Below, one piece after another: positions 8,874 through 17,930 of a stretch of 48,226 nt of DNA. Origin of the DNA: Akkermansiaceae bacterium UBA956 (GTDB lineage: Bacteria; Verrucomicrobiota; Verrucomicrobiia; Verrucomicrobiales; Akkermansiaceae); the NCBI GenBank assembly GCA_002293145.1, contig DBCO01000001.1:40563-88788 (forward strand), given 5' to 3'. Numbering within the stretch: the stretch's first letter is position 1; each line of letters opens with the position of its first letter. Made by a program: the position numbers and the translations under genes. The notes under the pieces were generated by a model. That model saw nothing but the letters and a program-made list of their open reading frames with translations, made no database searches and was not told where the DNA came from.

Positions 8874-9893
8874 ATGCAGGACATGGCAATATTCATGGAA
8901 CTTTCCGATCGGATGCATCCGATGATGATGAAAGAGCTGCAACAAGGTCTGCGACGCTCCAGTTTCATCTATCCATTTTTGGGCATTCATGTGCTGTCCA
9001 TTGCCGCGATGGCGATGGAGTTTACCGGAGGCTCGGTGATGCGGAGTGACATCGCTGGCGTGATGAATTTGTCCATGTTGTTAGAGTCGGGACCGTTCTG
9101 GAATGTGGTGTTAGGAATGTGTGGCGTGATCATGCCGCTGGGCGGTTTGATTTTGATGGGGCAGGAACTGGAGGAGGGGAATCATGAGTTGCTGCTTCTC
9201 ACTAGTCTGAACCGTTGGGCGGTGGTGAAGGGAAAATTTTTCATTCTCTGGTCGGTGAGTGCTCTTAGTTTCATCTCGCTACTGCCGTATGTGGTGGTGC
9301 GCTATTTCATCGGCGGTGTCGAGCTTTTGCAGGAGTTGATGTGTGGATTTTCTGTCTTAGGCTGCTCGGCGGTGATCTGTGCTGGCGCCATCGGCGCTTC
9401 GGCATTCGGTAATATTGGCGCGCGCATCGGTGTGATGCTGTTGTTTTTGGGAACGGCGTTTGTTTCTACTATTATTCCTCTTTCAGCATCGGCGATGATT
9501 ACGAGAACGATGCACGAGGCTTTGTTTCAGGTGTTTTTCAATCTAAATGGGTTAGCGGCGATCTTTTGTTTTGTGGTGCTAGGTCTAACTGTTGCACGTT
9601 CGCGACTGCGCTTAGTGGTGCATGCTTACGAAGTGAAGCCGAGTTGGTTGGTGATTGGCCTGCTTGTTTTTACACCATTCGTGGTCGGAATGTGCACTAT
9701 AATGACCGCGGGCTTTGCGGGATTTGTCGGTCTGATTGGCATGGCTTTGGTGGGGATGTATGTTGATGTGACGCCCAAGGCAAAAAAAATCCAGACTCCT
9801 TATCAATCGGCTCTGCCGCCGCTCCCACCTGCACCTGTTGCGGCAATGTCTCCAGCTCCGCGCGAGGTACTAGAATCATCGGTCGAAAAATAA
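8874..9893 (+). CDS. ABC-2-like multi-pass membrane protein
   Basis: The 339-residue product has six or more predicted hydrophobic segments. It opens with M-M-M-K-E-L-Q-Q-G-L-R, the amphipathic N-terminal element typical of ABC-2 exporter permeases of the GldF/NosY kind. I place the start at 8874 because a purine-rich Shine-Dalgarno (GAGGAGAAAGGA, 8858-8869) lies directly upstream, one of the few clear ones here. Upstream TTG and ATG starts would overlap the preceding gene or this site. The C terminus ends in a proline-rich tail (A-L-P-P-L-P-P-A-P). No ATPase gene is adjacent. Function beyond 'permease-like' is unknown. Confidence 0.7.
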   Translation: MQDMAIFMELSDRMHPMMMKELQQGLRRSSFIYPFLGIHVLSIAAMAMEFTGGSVMRSDIAGVMNLSMLLESGPFWNVVLGMCGVIMPLGGLILMGQELEEGNHELLLLTSLNRWAVVKGKFFILWSVSALSFISLLPYVVVRYFIGGVELLQELMCGFSVLGCSAVICAGAIGASAFGNIGARIGVMLLFLGTAFVSTIIPLSASAMITRTMHEALFQVFFNLNGLAAIFCFVVLGLTVARSRLRLVVHAYEVKPSWLVIGLLVFTPFVVGMCTIMTAGFAGFVGLIGMALVGMYVDVTPKAKKIQTPYQSALPPLPPAPVAAMSPAPREVLESSVEK

Positions 9894-9906
9894 CCACTTA
9901 CTAGGC

Positions 9907-10416
9907 ATGGAATCTTTCGCAAAAAAACTACACGTCGTATGTGGTGCGCCAGGAGCAGGCAAAACGACATTTGCTTACGAACTTGCTGCGAAAATTGGCG
10001 CAGTAGTCTTCGATAGCGATGAGGTCACGCAGCGCCTCGTCAAAGCGAGCTTGGCCTTGGCGGGGATGGATGTCGATGATAGGGATTCACCGCGATACAA
10101 AGCCGCATTTCGCGATGTTGTTTATGAGACGCTATGGGACTTGGCTGTATCCAACGCTAAAAACATTCCCGTGATTATTGCGGGACCATTTACCTCCGAA
10201 TGTGCCGATCCCGATTGGCCTGAGAAAATTGTTGAGCGCACGGGTTTACAGCCTCAGATGTGGTTCGTTCGTTGCCCGTGCGAAATCCGCCGTGAGCGCA
10301 TCGCCGCGCGAAATGAAGACCGCGATCGCTCCAAGTTGGAAAACTGGGAACATCATCGCCAGCAAAGCCGACAAGAAATTCCTGCTTTTCTCTGCACAGT
10401 TATCGATTCATGGTAA
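9907..10416 (+). CDS. P-loop kinase-like ATPase (AAA_33/zeta-toxin-like fold)
   Basis: The 169-residue product has a Walker A motif G-A-P-G-A-G-K-T (residues 13-20), followed by V-V-F-D-S-D-E-V, which supplies the acidic residues used by small-molecule kinases. Late in the protein there is an arginine-rich lid (C-E-I-R-R-E-R-I-A-A-R-N). This resembles the AAA_33 group of sugar, nucleoside or zeta-toxin-like kinases. There is no antitoxin-like neighbour, so a metabolic kinase is more likely than a toxin. It starts 13 nt after the preceding membrane-protein gene and 78 nt before PPK2. Confidence 0.72.
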   Translation: MESFAKKLHVVCGAPGAGKTTFAYELAAKIGAVVFDSDEVTQRLVKASLALAGMDVDDRDSPRYKAAFRDVVYETLWDLAVSNAKNIPVIIAGPFTSECADPDWPEKIVERTGLQPQMWFVRCPCEIRRERIAARNEDRDRSKLENWEHHRQQSRQEIPAFLCTVIDSW

Positions 10417-10494
10417 TCTCCAATCACAGCGGTGTGACATATTTTCCCCATACGAAAGCTTGTCATTCGTCGGTTAACCAGTCACACTAGGCAG

Positions 10495-11319
10495 ATGAAA
10501 CTTCTGGAATTCGCGCCAAGATACCTCGTCAAGTATGGCACGCAACTCAATCTCAGTGAGGTTGATGCAGATGAGCTCGAGTGGGCACCGTCCACGTTTA
10601 AGAGCCTGGGCGAGCGGAAGTTCGAGAAGCTGCGTGATGAAATTCAGTCGTTACAAAAAGTGCTCTACGCACAAGGGATGCATCGCATTTTGATCATTTT
10701 ACAAGCGATGGATACGGGCGGTAAGGATGGCTGTGTGAAGCATGTTTTTTCTCGCGTGGATCCCCAAGGCATTAACGTCAAGGCATTCAAAAAACCAAGC
10801 GAAGAAGAATTGGCGCATGACTTCCTCTGGCGCGTGCATCCTCATGTGCCGGGAAATGGCCAAATTGCGATTTTCAACCGCAGCCACTACGAGGATATCA
10901 TTTCCGTGAAGGTTAAAAAGCTACGGCCCGATGAGGTTTGGAAAAAACGCTACCGTCACATCGTCGACTTTGAACGCATGCTGGTGGACGAAGGCACGAC
11001 CATCGTGAAGTTTTTCCTGCACATCTCGCCCGATGAGCAAAAGTCTCGTTTGTTGTCGCGCTTGCGCCAACCCGAAAAGCACTGGAAGCTTAATCCCGAT
11101 GATATCCAGGATCGCTCGCAGTGGGGAGAATTCATGGCGGCTTATGAGGAAATGATCGGACGCACCTCCACCAATCACGCGCCTTGGTATGTCGTGCCCG
11201 CCAATCGCAAGTGGTATCGCAATCTCGTCGTCGCGCAGATCGTAGTAGAGCATCTGCGAGCGCTCAATATGAAATATCCTCAGCCCACATGGGATCCGGG
11301 ATCGATTGTGATCGAGTAA
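10495..11319 (+). CDS. Polyphosphate kinase 2 family protein (PPK2)
   Basis: The 274-residue product has the PPK2 Walker A segment A-M-D-T-G-G-K-D-G (residues 71-79) and Walker B F-N-R-S-H-Y-E-D. The lid arginines lie in R-L-R-Q-P-E-K-H-W-K-L. Length and the single domain fit one-domain PPK2 enzymes, which phosphorylate nucleoside mono- or diphosphates with polyphosphate, or make polyphosphate. The opening residues (F-A-P-R-Y-L-V-K-Y) resemble the polyphosphate:AMP/ADP phosphotransferase group. The exact nucleotide preference cannot be read here. Its TTA codons are followed by C, unlike most genes in the window. Confidence 0.9.
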   Translation: MKLLEFAPRYLVKYGTQLNLSEVDADELEWAPSTFKSLGERKFEKLRDEIQSLQKVLYAQGMHRILIILQAMDTGGKDGCVKHVFSRVDPQGINVKAFKKPSEEELAHDFLWRVHPHVPGNGQIAIFNRSHYEDIISVKVKKLRPDEVWKKRYRHIVDFERMLVDEGTTIVKFFLHISPDEQKSRLLSRLRQPEKHWKLNPDDIQDRSQWGEFMAAYEEMIGRTSTNHAPWYVVPANRKWYRNLVVAQIVVEHLRALNMKYPQPTWDPGSIVIE

Positions 11320-11408
11320 TTCATGAGGTTCATGCAATTCAGGCGTGACAAGGCGCGGCATTGCGATTAGCTGTCTTTTGCTTTCACACATCGTTATCAT
11401 TTTTTCTT

Positions 11409-12284
11409 ATGAAGCACTCCACTCTTTTGCTGATTTCCATCCTCATCTCTCTTGCGGTAGCGAGTTGCTCACCTGAAAAATCACCGCCGATGCCGGCATC
11501 TCATGCCGCAGCATCTTCCATGAAAAATGCGGCCAATACCGATTACCGGACCCAGATGCCATACGGTTCAGCACCGCGCAATCCCGACCTCGGTCTACCA
11601 TCCAATTTTAGCAAATCCAGTGGAGTGACCTTCAGTCGCGTATCTGTTCCCGGTCCCTACGTAGCCCTGACTTTCGACGATGGGCCGCATGCCTCGAATA
11701 CGCCGCGCTTGCTCGATATCCTACGTGCCCGTAATGTCAAGGCAACCTTTTATGTGATTGGGAAAAACGTCGACCTTTACCCGAACATTGTGCGTCGCAC
11801 CGTGGCAGAAGGCCATGAACTAGGCAATCACACCTACACTCATCCGAAACTTTCTGCCTTGGGGCAAGACCGAGTGTTTTCCGAAATTCGCAAATGTGAT
11901 GATGCCATCATGCGTGCTGCTGGTGTCCGCCCTCGCACCCTGCGTCCGCCCTATGGGGCTCTGACTCAGGCCCAGCGTGTGAGCATCCACTCGACATTCG
12001 GCTACCCTACGATCATGTGGGCTGTCGATCCCCTCGATTGGAAACGTCCGGGCGTCTCGGTGGTGACATCGCGTATTGTTAGCGCTACCAGCAATGGCAG
12101 CATCATCCTTGTCCATGATCTACATGCCTCTAGTGTAGATGCTATGCCCGCAACCATTGACGCGCTGCTCCGTAAAGGCTACAAATTCGTTACCGTTTCC
12201 CAATTGCTCGCCATGGGCGGCAGCGCAAGCGCATCGATCAATCCTCAGCCATCTGCTTTGGCACAGTCCCAGGTCGGCGAGTAA
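11409..12284 (+). CDS. Polysaccharide deacetylase (NodB domain) lipoprotein
   Basis: The 291-residue product starts with a lipoprotein signal ending in the lipobox L-A-V-A-S-C, so the mature protein should be lipid-anchored through that cysteine. The NodB domain carries all five usual motifs: T-F-D-D-G-P-H (catalytic base and metal Asp), H-T-Y-T-H-P (metal histidines), R-P-P-Y-G, the D-x-x-D-W segment in A-V-D-P-L-D-W and the final I-L-V-H-D-L-H. It therefore probably removes N-acetyl groups from chitin-like oligosaccharides or peptidoglycan in the envelope. I use the ATG at 11409; a TTG upstream would bury the signal peptide. Confidence 0.92.
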   Translation: MKHSTLLLISILISLAVASCSPEKSPPMPASHAAASSMKNAANTDYRTQMPYGSAPRNPDLGLPSNFSKSSGVTFSRVSVPGPYVALTFDDGPHASNTPRLLDILRARNVKATFYVIGKNVDLYPNIVRRTVAEGHELGNHTYTHPKLSALGQDRVFSEIRKCDDAIMRAAGVRPRTLRPPYGALTQAQRVSIHSTFGYPTIMWAVDPLDWKRPGVSVVTSRIVSATSNGSIILVHDLHASSVDAMPATIDALLRKGYKFVTVSQLLAMGGSASASINPQPSALAQSQVGE

Positions 12285-12330
12285 TCATTGCCGTTTTTCG
12301 AGTGGCGCCCGGTGCTAATTTTTCTCCACT

Positions 12331-14049
12331 ATGTTTGGTGAACGATATTTTGAGACACGGGAGCTCCTCAGTGAAGTCGTTTCTTCGATTGTAGATTTGG
12401 CTCGCGAGACGGCAGTCAATACTGCCGATCAACTGAATCAACATGTTCTCGATCAAGGTCTATCCAGACCATTTTTGTTCGTCATTTGTGGTGAGGTAAA
12501 TGCCGGGAAATCCACCTTGCTTAATGCCCTGTTCGGCGAGGCCGTCTGCAAGGTGAACGTGCTTCCCGAGACGGACCGCGTGATTTTGTATCAATACGGG
12601 TCCGTGCGCAAGGATATCTCGGTAAGCGATATTTTGTTAGAAAAATATGCGCCAATCGAACTTCTGAAGGACTTCAACTTGGTCGATACTCCGGGCACGA
12701 ATTCTGTTGATAAATCACATCAGGCGATCTCCGAGCGCTTCATGCCGGTCGCAGATCTCCTACTGTTTGTTTTCCCGATCAGCAATCCTTGGGGGGCGGC
12801 TACATGGGACTTCCTCTGCCGCCAACCTGACGCGGTGCTCGATAAAGTAGTCTTTGTGATTCAGCAGTGCGATCAGCGCGAGCCGGAGGATATCCCTGTG
12901 ATTTTGGGGCATTTGCGCGATCTCGCGATGAAGCGCATTGGTCGCGTGCCGCCTGTTTTTCCGATCTCGGGGAAAATGGCCTACGAGGGAAAAATATCGA
13001 TGCCATTCGGCGATGAGAAGCGCAGGAAAAGCGGTATCGTTGAGCTGGAAGATTTCATTTCTAAAAGCGTGTGCGATTCAGCATCGCGCCGGACAATGCT
13101 GCAAGACCTTCGTCTCGCGGCTATGGCGGTAATGCAGAAAATTGAGGACAAAATCGAAGATCAGACGCGTCGCATCGATCGCGATGGAAGATTTCTCGAA
13201 GAAGTGGAGCGTGAGATCGATGGCATGCGCGCCCACACCGTTCATAAGCATGCACAAAGCCTCGGCGGTATTAGTGAGGTATTCCAACGTGAAGCCCGCG
13301 AGGTAGCACGGATGCTAGCGGAACGCATGAGCATTGGTAAGAGCTTCATACGTGTGGTGTCAGGCGAAAATACCGCACTGCACATGGAATCGCTGATCCA
13401 AGAACGCTTACAAGCATCGGTGGAAGAGGCCTCTGGTCATGATTTCTCGGAGCTCATTCGAGTTTGCAGCAATCATTGGGGCTCATTACAAAATCAGGTG
13501 AAGCAGGAGATGAGTATCAACATTGAGAGCGCCGAGGCAATTGAGCAGCGCTTGACGCAATCTCAGTTCAAGTTTGTGAATCGAATGGGCCGTGCGTCCA
13601 CGCAAAGCATCGGTAATTTGCGCGTGCGCGGTGTTCTGGATCTCGCCTTACGTCAGCGCGATGGTTCACTGCGCGGTTTGATGGTGCTGACCATTCTGCT
13701 ACTCATCGGCATGGGAGTCTGCGGCGCTCTTGCGGTGCCATGGGCACCCTTGATTTTGTTGGCTTTGGCCATGGGCAGCGGTGGCTTTCTATGTTGGGTA
13801 ACGGTGCAAAGTGGTCGTGAAATCGTCTCAGAGTATCGTGACCGATTGCTCAACAGCAGTGATGTATTTTCTGCATCCCTACGCCATGATTACGAAGAGG
13901 GACTGCGCTTGTTTTTCCGCGACTACGCCCTCGGTCTCGAGGAAGTGCGCAAGCACCTCGTCTCCGAAAAACTCTCGCTCCAACCACGCTTGCAGCGGTG
14001 GAATAGACTCTTCCTGGCACTCAAGGCGATCGAACAAGAAGTCACCTAG
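12331..14049 (+). CDS. Bacterial dynamin-like GTPase
   Basis: The 572-residue product has a dynamin-type GTPase domain: P-loop G-E-V-N-A-G-K-S-T (54-62), a candidate switch threonine in P-E-T-D-R (residue 81), D-T-P-G (119-122) and a G4-like Q-Q-C-D (178-181) in place of the usual T/N-K-x-D. A helical region follows (about 255-440), then a hydrophobic hairpin (about 450-495, two membrane-inserting segments) and a C-terminal helical tail. This order is that of bacterial dynamin-like proteins that bind or remodel membranes. A small membrane-protein gene follows after 126 nt and might be a partner. Its process in the cell is unknown. Confidence 0.82.
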   Translation: MFGERYFETRELLSEVVSSIVDLARETAVNTADQLNQHVLDQGLSRPFLFVICGEVNAGKSTLLNALFGEAVCKVNVLPETDRVILYQYGSVRKDISVSDILLEKYAPIELLKDFNLVDTPGTNSVDKSHQAISERFMPVADLLLFVFPISNPWGAATWDFLCRQPDAVLDKVVFVIQQCDQREPEDIPVILGHLRDLAMKRIGRVPPVFPISGKMAYEGKISMPFGDEKRRKSGIVELEDFISKSVCDSASRRTMLQDLRLAAMAVMQKIEDKIEDQTRRIDRDGRFLEEVEREIDGMRAHTVHKHAQSLGGISEVFQREAREVARMLAERMSIGKSFIRVVSGENTALHMESLIQERLQASVEEASGHDFSELIRVCSNHWGSLQNQVKQEMSINIESAEAIEQRLTQSQFKFVNRMGRASTQSIGNLRVRGVLDLALRQRDGSLRGLMVLTILLLIGMGVCGALAVPWAPLILLALAMGSGGFLCWVTVQSGREIVSEYRDRLLNSSDVFSASLRHDYEEGLRLFFRDYALGLEEVRKHLVSEKLSLQPRLQRWNRLFLALKAIEQEVT

Positions 14050-14128
14050 TGGAGGGCGTCCCGTAGTCGTCCGCATGTTGGTGTGCGGTGCCGAAAATTC
14101 GCAAAATCACAATTTTGCTCCTTTTTTC

Positions 14129-14157
14129 TTGACTGTTAGATCTGTGATTGGTATGAC
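14129..14157 (+). promoter_or_regulatory. Candidate sigma-70-like promoter for the small membrane protein gene
   Basis: TTGACT (14129-14134) is followed by a 17-nt spacer and TATGAC (14152-14157). Transcription would start about 12 nt before the ATG at 14176. The match is by eye only. Confidence 0.4.
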
Positions 14158-14175
14158 AGCTTATACCCATTACTT

Positions 14176-14436
14176 ATGAGCACACAAAAAACCAATCCGC
14201 TGGCTGACAATTATCGTTATCAGGGCAAAATGCGCCATTATCATCGGTCCAGCAAAAACGACGAAGTGAAGTGGGATGACTGGACTGGCGATAAGGTGAA
14301 AAGCCCCATACGTCAGAAATTCGATAAAATCCTCGTCGGTGCTGGCGCAGTTATCTTTGGTCTTGGCATACTTGGCGGCGTATTGGGAGTGATTTATATT
14401 GTTTTGAATAAAATTTTACCGCTCATTGTAAAATAA
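14176..14436 (+). CDS. Small single-pass membrane protein, unknown function
   Basis: The 86-residue product has a polar, Tyr/His/Lys-rich N-terminal half (about residues 1-50) with D-E-V-K-W-D-D-W-T-G-D. One or two glycine-rich hydrophobic segments follow (about 53-83). No family is recognised. It lies between the dynamin-like gene and leuC with its own candidate promoter, and the reading frame is well formed with an ATG at 14176. It may assist the membrane-active GTPase upstream, but only position suggests that. Confidence 0.6.
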   Translation: MSTQKTNPLADNYRYQGKMRHYHRSSKNDEVKWDDWTGDKVKSPIRQKFDKILVGAGAVIFGLGILGGVLGVIYIVLNKILPLIVK

Positions 14437-14447
14437 TCACTGATGCT

Positions 14448-14476
14448 TTGACAATTTACTTACTTTCCCCTAGTTT
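14448..14476 (+). promoter_or_regulatory. Candidate promoter of the leuC operon
   Basis: A perfect -35 box TTGACA (14448-14453) lies 17 nt before TAGTTT (14471-14476), ending 35 nt ahead of the leuC start at 14512. No leader peptide or attenuator hairpin is apparent in the short leader. Confidence 0.5.
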
Positions 14477-14511
14477 GCGCCCCCGCACAAAACCAGGCGG
14501 GATCAATACTC

Positions 14512-15918
14512 ATGGGCAAGAGCCTTTTTCAAAAAGTTTGGGATTCACACACGGTAGGAACGCTGGCTGATGGCCGGAAGCAATTGTTCATTGGCACTCA
14601 TTTGATCCATGAGGTAACTTCGCCGCAGGCCTTTGGCATGCTTCGTGATCTCGGGCTCGCTGTGAAATACCCGAGCCGTACTTTCGCCACAGTCGACCAC
14701 ATCGTACCCACCATCAATCAAGATGCGCCACAAGATCCGCTTGCCGCTGAAATGATGCAGGCATTGCAAAAGAATTGCGATGATTTTGGCGTAACCTATT
14801 TCGACCTGCGTTCCGGCAAACAAGGCATCGTTCACGTTGTCGGGCCAGAGCAGGGGATCACTCAACCCGGGACAACTATTGCCTGCGGTGACTCACACAC
14901 TGCCACACACGGCGCTTTCGGAGCTATCGCATTTGGGATCGGCACCACGCAAGTGCGCGACGTACTCGCCACCCAGACCATGGCATTAGAGCCGCTCAAA
15001 GTTCGCCGCATTGAGGTCAATGGCAATCTACCTCCCGGAGTCTATGCCAAGGACGTGATCCTCCACATCATCCGTTTGCTCGGAGCCAAAGGCGGCATCG
15101 GTTTTGCTTACGAATATGCGGGCGATGTGTTCGATCGCATGTCAATGGAAGAGCGCATGACTGTCTGCAATATGTCCATCGAGGGCGGTGCTCGCTGTGG
15201 ATATGTCAATCCTGATGCGAAAACCGTCGCTTATCTGAATGGCCGCCCATACGTGGATATGAGCGATTTCGCAGCCACTGCCACACGCTGGTTGTCCTTC
15301 GCTTCTGATACCGATGCCGTCTATGATGACATTGTCAAAATCGCCGCCGAAGATATCGAACCCACCGTGACCTGGGGCATTTCTCCCGACCACGGCGTCG
15401 CGATTTCCGAGCTCATTCCTGACCCTGCAAACGCTACGTCGGAGATTGATAAACAATCCATCGACGAAGCTCTCGCATACATGAAATTGCCAGCGGGCAC
15501 ACCCATCAAAGGGGTGAAAATTGACGTCGCCTTCCTCGGTTCCTGCACCAATGGGCGCTTGTCTGACTTCCGTGAGGCTGCAAAATATCTCAAAGGTCAC
15601 AAGGTGGCTGCAGGTGTTCACGCCATTGCCGTTCCAGGATCACAGATCGTTGCGATCCAGTGTGAAAAAGAAGGCCTCGATCAAGTTTTCCGCGATGCCG
15701 GCTTTGAGTGGCGTGCTGCGGGTTGCTCGATGTGCTTGGCGATGAATCCTGATAAACTGATCGGCGATCAACTCTGTGCCTCATCCTCCAATCGTAATTT
15801 CAAAGGTCGCCAAGGTAGTTCCACGGGACGCACCGTATTGATGTCGCCTGTCATGGTGGTCGCCGCTGCAATCAAAGGTCACATCGCTGATGCGCGTGAG
15901 TTGTTTGACTTCGCTTGA
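14512..15918 (+). CDS. leuC: 3-isopropylmalate dehydratase large subunit
   Basis: The 468-residue product is the [4Fe-4S]-containing large subunit of isopropylmalate isomerase, which converts 2- to 3-isopropylmalate in leucine synthesis. Cluster cysteines are visible in G-S-C-T-N-G-R (near residue 344) and A-G-C-S-M-C (near 404 and 407). Other family signatures are the early V-D-H-I-V-P-T and the G-D-S-H-T-A-T-H-G-A-F-G motif. Length is normal for the bacterial LeuC type. It is followed 44 nt later by leuD, with which its product forms the active heterodimer. Start is the ATG at 14512. Confidence 0.97.
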   Translation: MGKSLFQKVWDSHTVGTLADGRKQLFIGTHLIHEVTSPQAFGMLRDLGLAVKYPSRTFATVDHIVPTINQDAPQDPLAAEMMQALQKNCDDFGVTYFDLRSGKQGIVHVVGPEQGITQPGTTIACGDSHTATHGAFGAIAFGIGTTQVRDVLATQTMALEPLKVRRIEVNGNLPPGVYAKDVILHIIRLLGAKGGIGFAYEYAGDVFDRMSMEERMTVCNMSIEGGARCGYVNPDAKTVAYLNGRPYVDMSDFAATATRWLSFASDTDAVYDDIVKIAAEDIEPTVTWGISPDHGVAISELIPDPANATSEIDKQSIDEALAYMKLPAGTPIKGVKIDVAFLGSCTNGRLSDFREAAKYLKGHKVAAGVHAIAVPGSQIVAIQCEKEGLDQVFRDAGFEWRAAGCSMCLAMNPDKLIGDQLCASSSNRNFKGRQGSSTGRTVLMSPVMVVAAAIKGHIADARELFDFA

Positions 15919-15962
15919 TCCACGCAATCTGAATATCCTTTCATAATCTAACAGAAAAAATT

Positions 15963-16565
15963 ATGGCTTTAGAAAAAGTAAAACAAGTGAGTGGTCGTGG
16001 CGTATTTGTGCCTGGTGCTGATATTGATACCGATCGCATCATTCCCGCCCGCTTCATGAAATGCGTAACCTTTGATGGCCTCGGTGAGTTTGCGTTCTTC
16101 GATGTTCGCTTCGATGCCGAAGGAAATCTCACCAATCACCCGCTCAACGAGGTACGTTTTGCTGGGGCGAATATCCTCATCGCAGGAATGAACTTCGGCT
16201 GTGGTTCTTCCCGTGAGCACGCTCCTCAATCGCTTCGCAAATATGGCTTTGATGCCGTTGTTGCAGAGTCCTTTGCTGAAATTTTCAATGGCAACTGCAC
16301 GACCCTCGCTATGCCATGCGTGGTTGCTTCAGCTGCTGATGTTGCTGCTTTGCGCGCTGCTGTAGAAGCTGATCCACAGATTCAAATCACGATCGATTTG
16401 GAAACTCAAAAAGTCACTACATCTACGGGGCACAGCATCTCGATCACATTGCCCGAGTCCGCGCGCGATGCTCTAACCGCAGGCCGTTGGGATCCAATTC
16501 AAGAATTGATCGATAACAACGCTCAAATCGAAGAACGCGCCAAGGCACTGGGCTACGTTGCCTAA
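15963..16565 (+). CDS. leuD: 3-isopropylmalate dehydratase small subunit
   Basis: The 200-residue product is the swivel-domain partner of LeuC. The substrate-binding loop is G-M-N-F-G-C-G-S-S-R-E-H-A-P-Q (around residue 76), and the early D-I-D-T-D-R-I-I-P-A-R-F segment is diagnostic. Length is typical of LeuD. It sits between leuC and rpe on the plus strand with short spacers (44 and 17 nt), so leuC-leuD-rpe is probably one transcript. leuA and leuB are not in the window. Confidence 0.97.
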   Translation: MALEKVKQVSGRGVFVPGADIDTDRIIPARFMKCVTFDGLGEFAFFDVRFDAEGNLTNHPLNEVRFAGANILIAGMNFGCGSSREHAPQSLRKYGFDAVVAESFAEIFNGNCTTLAMPCVVASAADVAALRAAVEADPQIQITIDLETQKVTTSTGHSISITLPESARDALTAGRWDPIQELIDNNAQIEERAKALGYVA

Positions 16566-16582
16566 TTCGATTGACCTGGTAT

Positions 16583-17251
16583 ATGATTCCGCGCAAATGC
16601 ACAGACCGCGTCATTGCTCCGTCGCTTCTCGCGGCGGACTTTGGACGGATCAAGGAAGAAACCTGCCGCGCCATTCATGCGGGAGCCGATTGGATGCACC
16701 TTGATGTGATGGACGGTCATTTCGTGGACAACATCTCCTTTGGTCCCGCAGTGGTCCAGGCCGTGCATGAGAGCAACGATATTTTTCTCGATGTGCATCT
16801 CATGATTTCTCGCCCCGATCACTACTTACAGCGTTTTATTAACGCTGGTGCTGATTTAATCACTGTCCATGTCGAGGCCGATCACGATGCTCTCTCAACC
16901 TTGCGTGCCATTCGCGCCGCTGGTTGCCAGGCTGGACTCGCGCTGAATCCCGCCACACCGATGAGCGCGGTAGAATCTTTTCTCGGCGAAATCGATCTTC
17001 TGCTGTGCATGACCGTAGTTCCAGGTTTTGGCGGTCAAGCCTTTATGGAGGAAGTGCTGTCCAAAATCGAAACTGCGGCTCTATGGCGCGCCGAAAAAGG
17101 TCTCAAGTATCACATTGAAGTGGACGGTGGAATTGGTCTTGCTACCGCAGTAAAAGCCACCAAAGCAGGTGCTAATGTCCTCGTAGCTGGTTCCTCGACC
17201 TTCTCTGCCCCCGATATGGCTGCCGCAATTGCAGCGCTGCGCGAGGCGTAG
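16583..17251 (+). CDS. rpe: Ribulose-phosphate 3-epimerase
   Basis: The 222-residue TIM-barrel enzyme interconverts ribulose 5-phosphate and xylulose 5-phosphate in the pentose-phosphate pathway. The family segments I-A-P-S-L-L-A-A-D-F, H-L-D-V-M-D-G-H-F-V, D-V-H-L-M-I, V-V-P-G-F-G-G-Q-A-F and V-D-G-G-I-G are all intact. They supply the metal-binding His and Asp residues and the phosphate loop. I choose the ATG at 16583 rather than the TTG at 16571; the shorter form fits normal family length. It follows leuD by 17 nt and is probably cotranscribed. Confidence 0.96.
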   Translation: MIPRKCTDRVIAPSLLAADFGRIKEETCRAIHAGADWMHLDVMDGHFVDNISFGPAVVQAVHESNDIFLDVHLMISRPDHYLQRFINAGADLITVHVEADHDALSTLRAIRAAGCQAGLALNPATPMSAVESFLGEIDLLLCMTVVPGFGGQAFMEEVLSKIETAALWRAEKGLKYHIEVDGGIGLATAVKATKAGANVLVAGSSTFSAPDMAAAIAALREA

Positions 17252-17302
17252 AGATGAAATTTTCTTGTTTGTTTTTTCGCGGTTTTTCACTAGTCTGAAG
17301 GC

Positions 17303-17851
17303 ATGAAAATTGTTCTGTGTCTCCTCTGCGCTATCCTTGTGAGCGATGCTACGGTGATCGATGTGGTGCAAATTTATCAGCCGATTAGTTTGCATGGTTC
17401 TGATGTGGATGATGAGGTGGATGACATGGGTGAATCCTTGCAGGCCTCGATACTTTGCCGTCCCATGGCCCTGACTGGCGGATTTCCTGAGGTATTGGTC
17501 GAGTCGATTGCCATGCCCCATGCTCTGCCTACTAATAACCAAAACTACAAAATCCAAGAGGTAAATTTGGTTGTCATTTGTGGTCTCAAGATCGACGCCG
17601 AGATGGATGATGATGGTATGTTGCTTGTTGAAATCAACATTGCGAATCTGGTCATTCCTGAAGAGATTGACATGACAGCGCGCCAAGTATTGCGCCTCGT
17701 CGCAGGTTCGATTAAAAAGACGCTAGTCGAGTATAACGTGATGCAAAAAGACGACCTTCGCGTTCAGATTCGGGTGGTGGGTACCAACGACAACAACCAC
17801 GCGTTGCAGGATTTGGGCAACAAATACATCATCAAAGGCAAGGCGGAGTAA
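17303..17851 (+). CDS. Exported protein of unknown function
   Basis: The 182-residue product begins with a short hydrophobic signal-like stretch (residues 2-16), followed by an acidic region (D-V-D-D-E-V-D-D near residue 36). The rest alternates strand-like hydrophobic segments and ends in a basic tail. No family is recognised. It lies 51 nt after rpe and 79 nt before pyrH on the same strand. The purine-rich GAAGG just before the ATG at 17303 is very close to the start. It may simply share the transcript of its metabolic neighbours. Confidence 0.7.
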   Translation: MKIVLCLLCAILVSDATVIDVVQIYQPISLHGSDVDDEVDDMGESLQASILCRPMALTGGFPEVLVESIAMPHALPTNNQNYKIQEVNLVVICGLKIDAEMDDDGMLLVEINIANLVIPEEIDMTARQVLRLVAGSIKKTLVEYNVMQKDDLRVQIRVVGTNDNNHALQDLGNKYIIKGKAE

Positions 17852-17930
17852 TTTTTTTGCACCAATCCTATCTTGGGAATTGCCAAGGTATTCCATTCGT
17901 GCTTGTATCGCGCAGCATCGTAACCACCTT

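Noticed and set aside
9907..10416. P-loop kinase considered as a zeta toxin of a toxin-antitoxin pair
   Set aside because: There is no small epsilon-like antitoxin gene on either side; neighbours are a membrane protein and PPK2.
14477..14511. leuC leader searched for attenuation or a T-box-like element
   Set aside because: The leader is only about 35 nt, with no Leu-rich peptide and no terminator/antiterminator hairpins.
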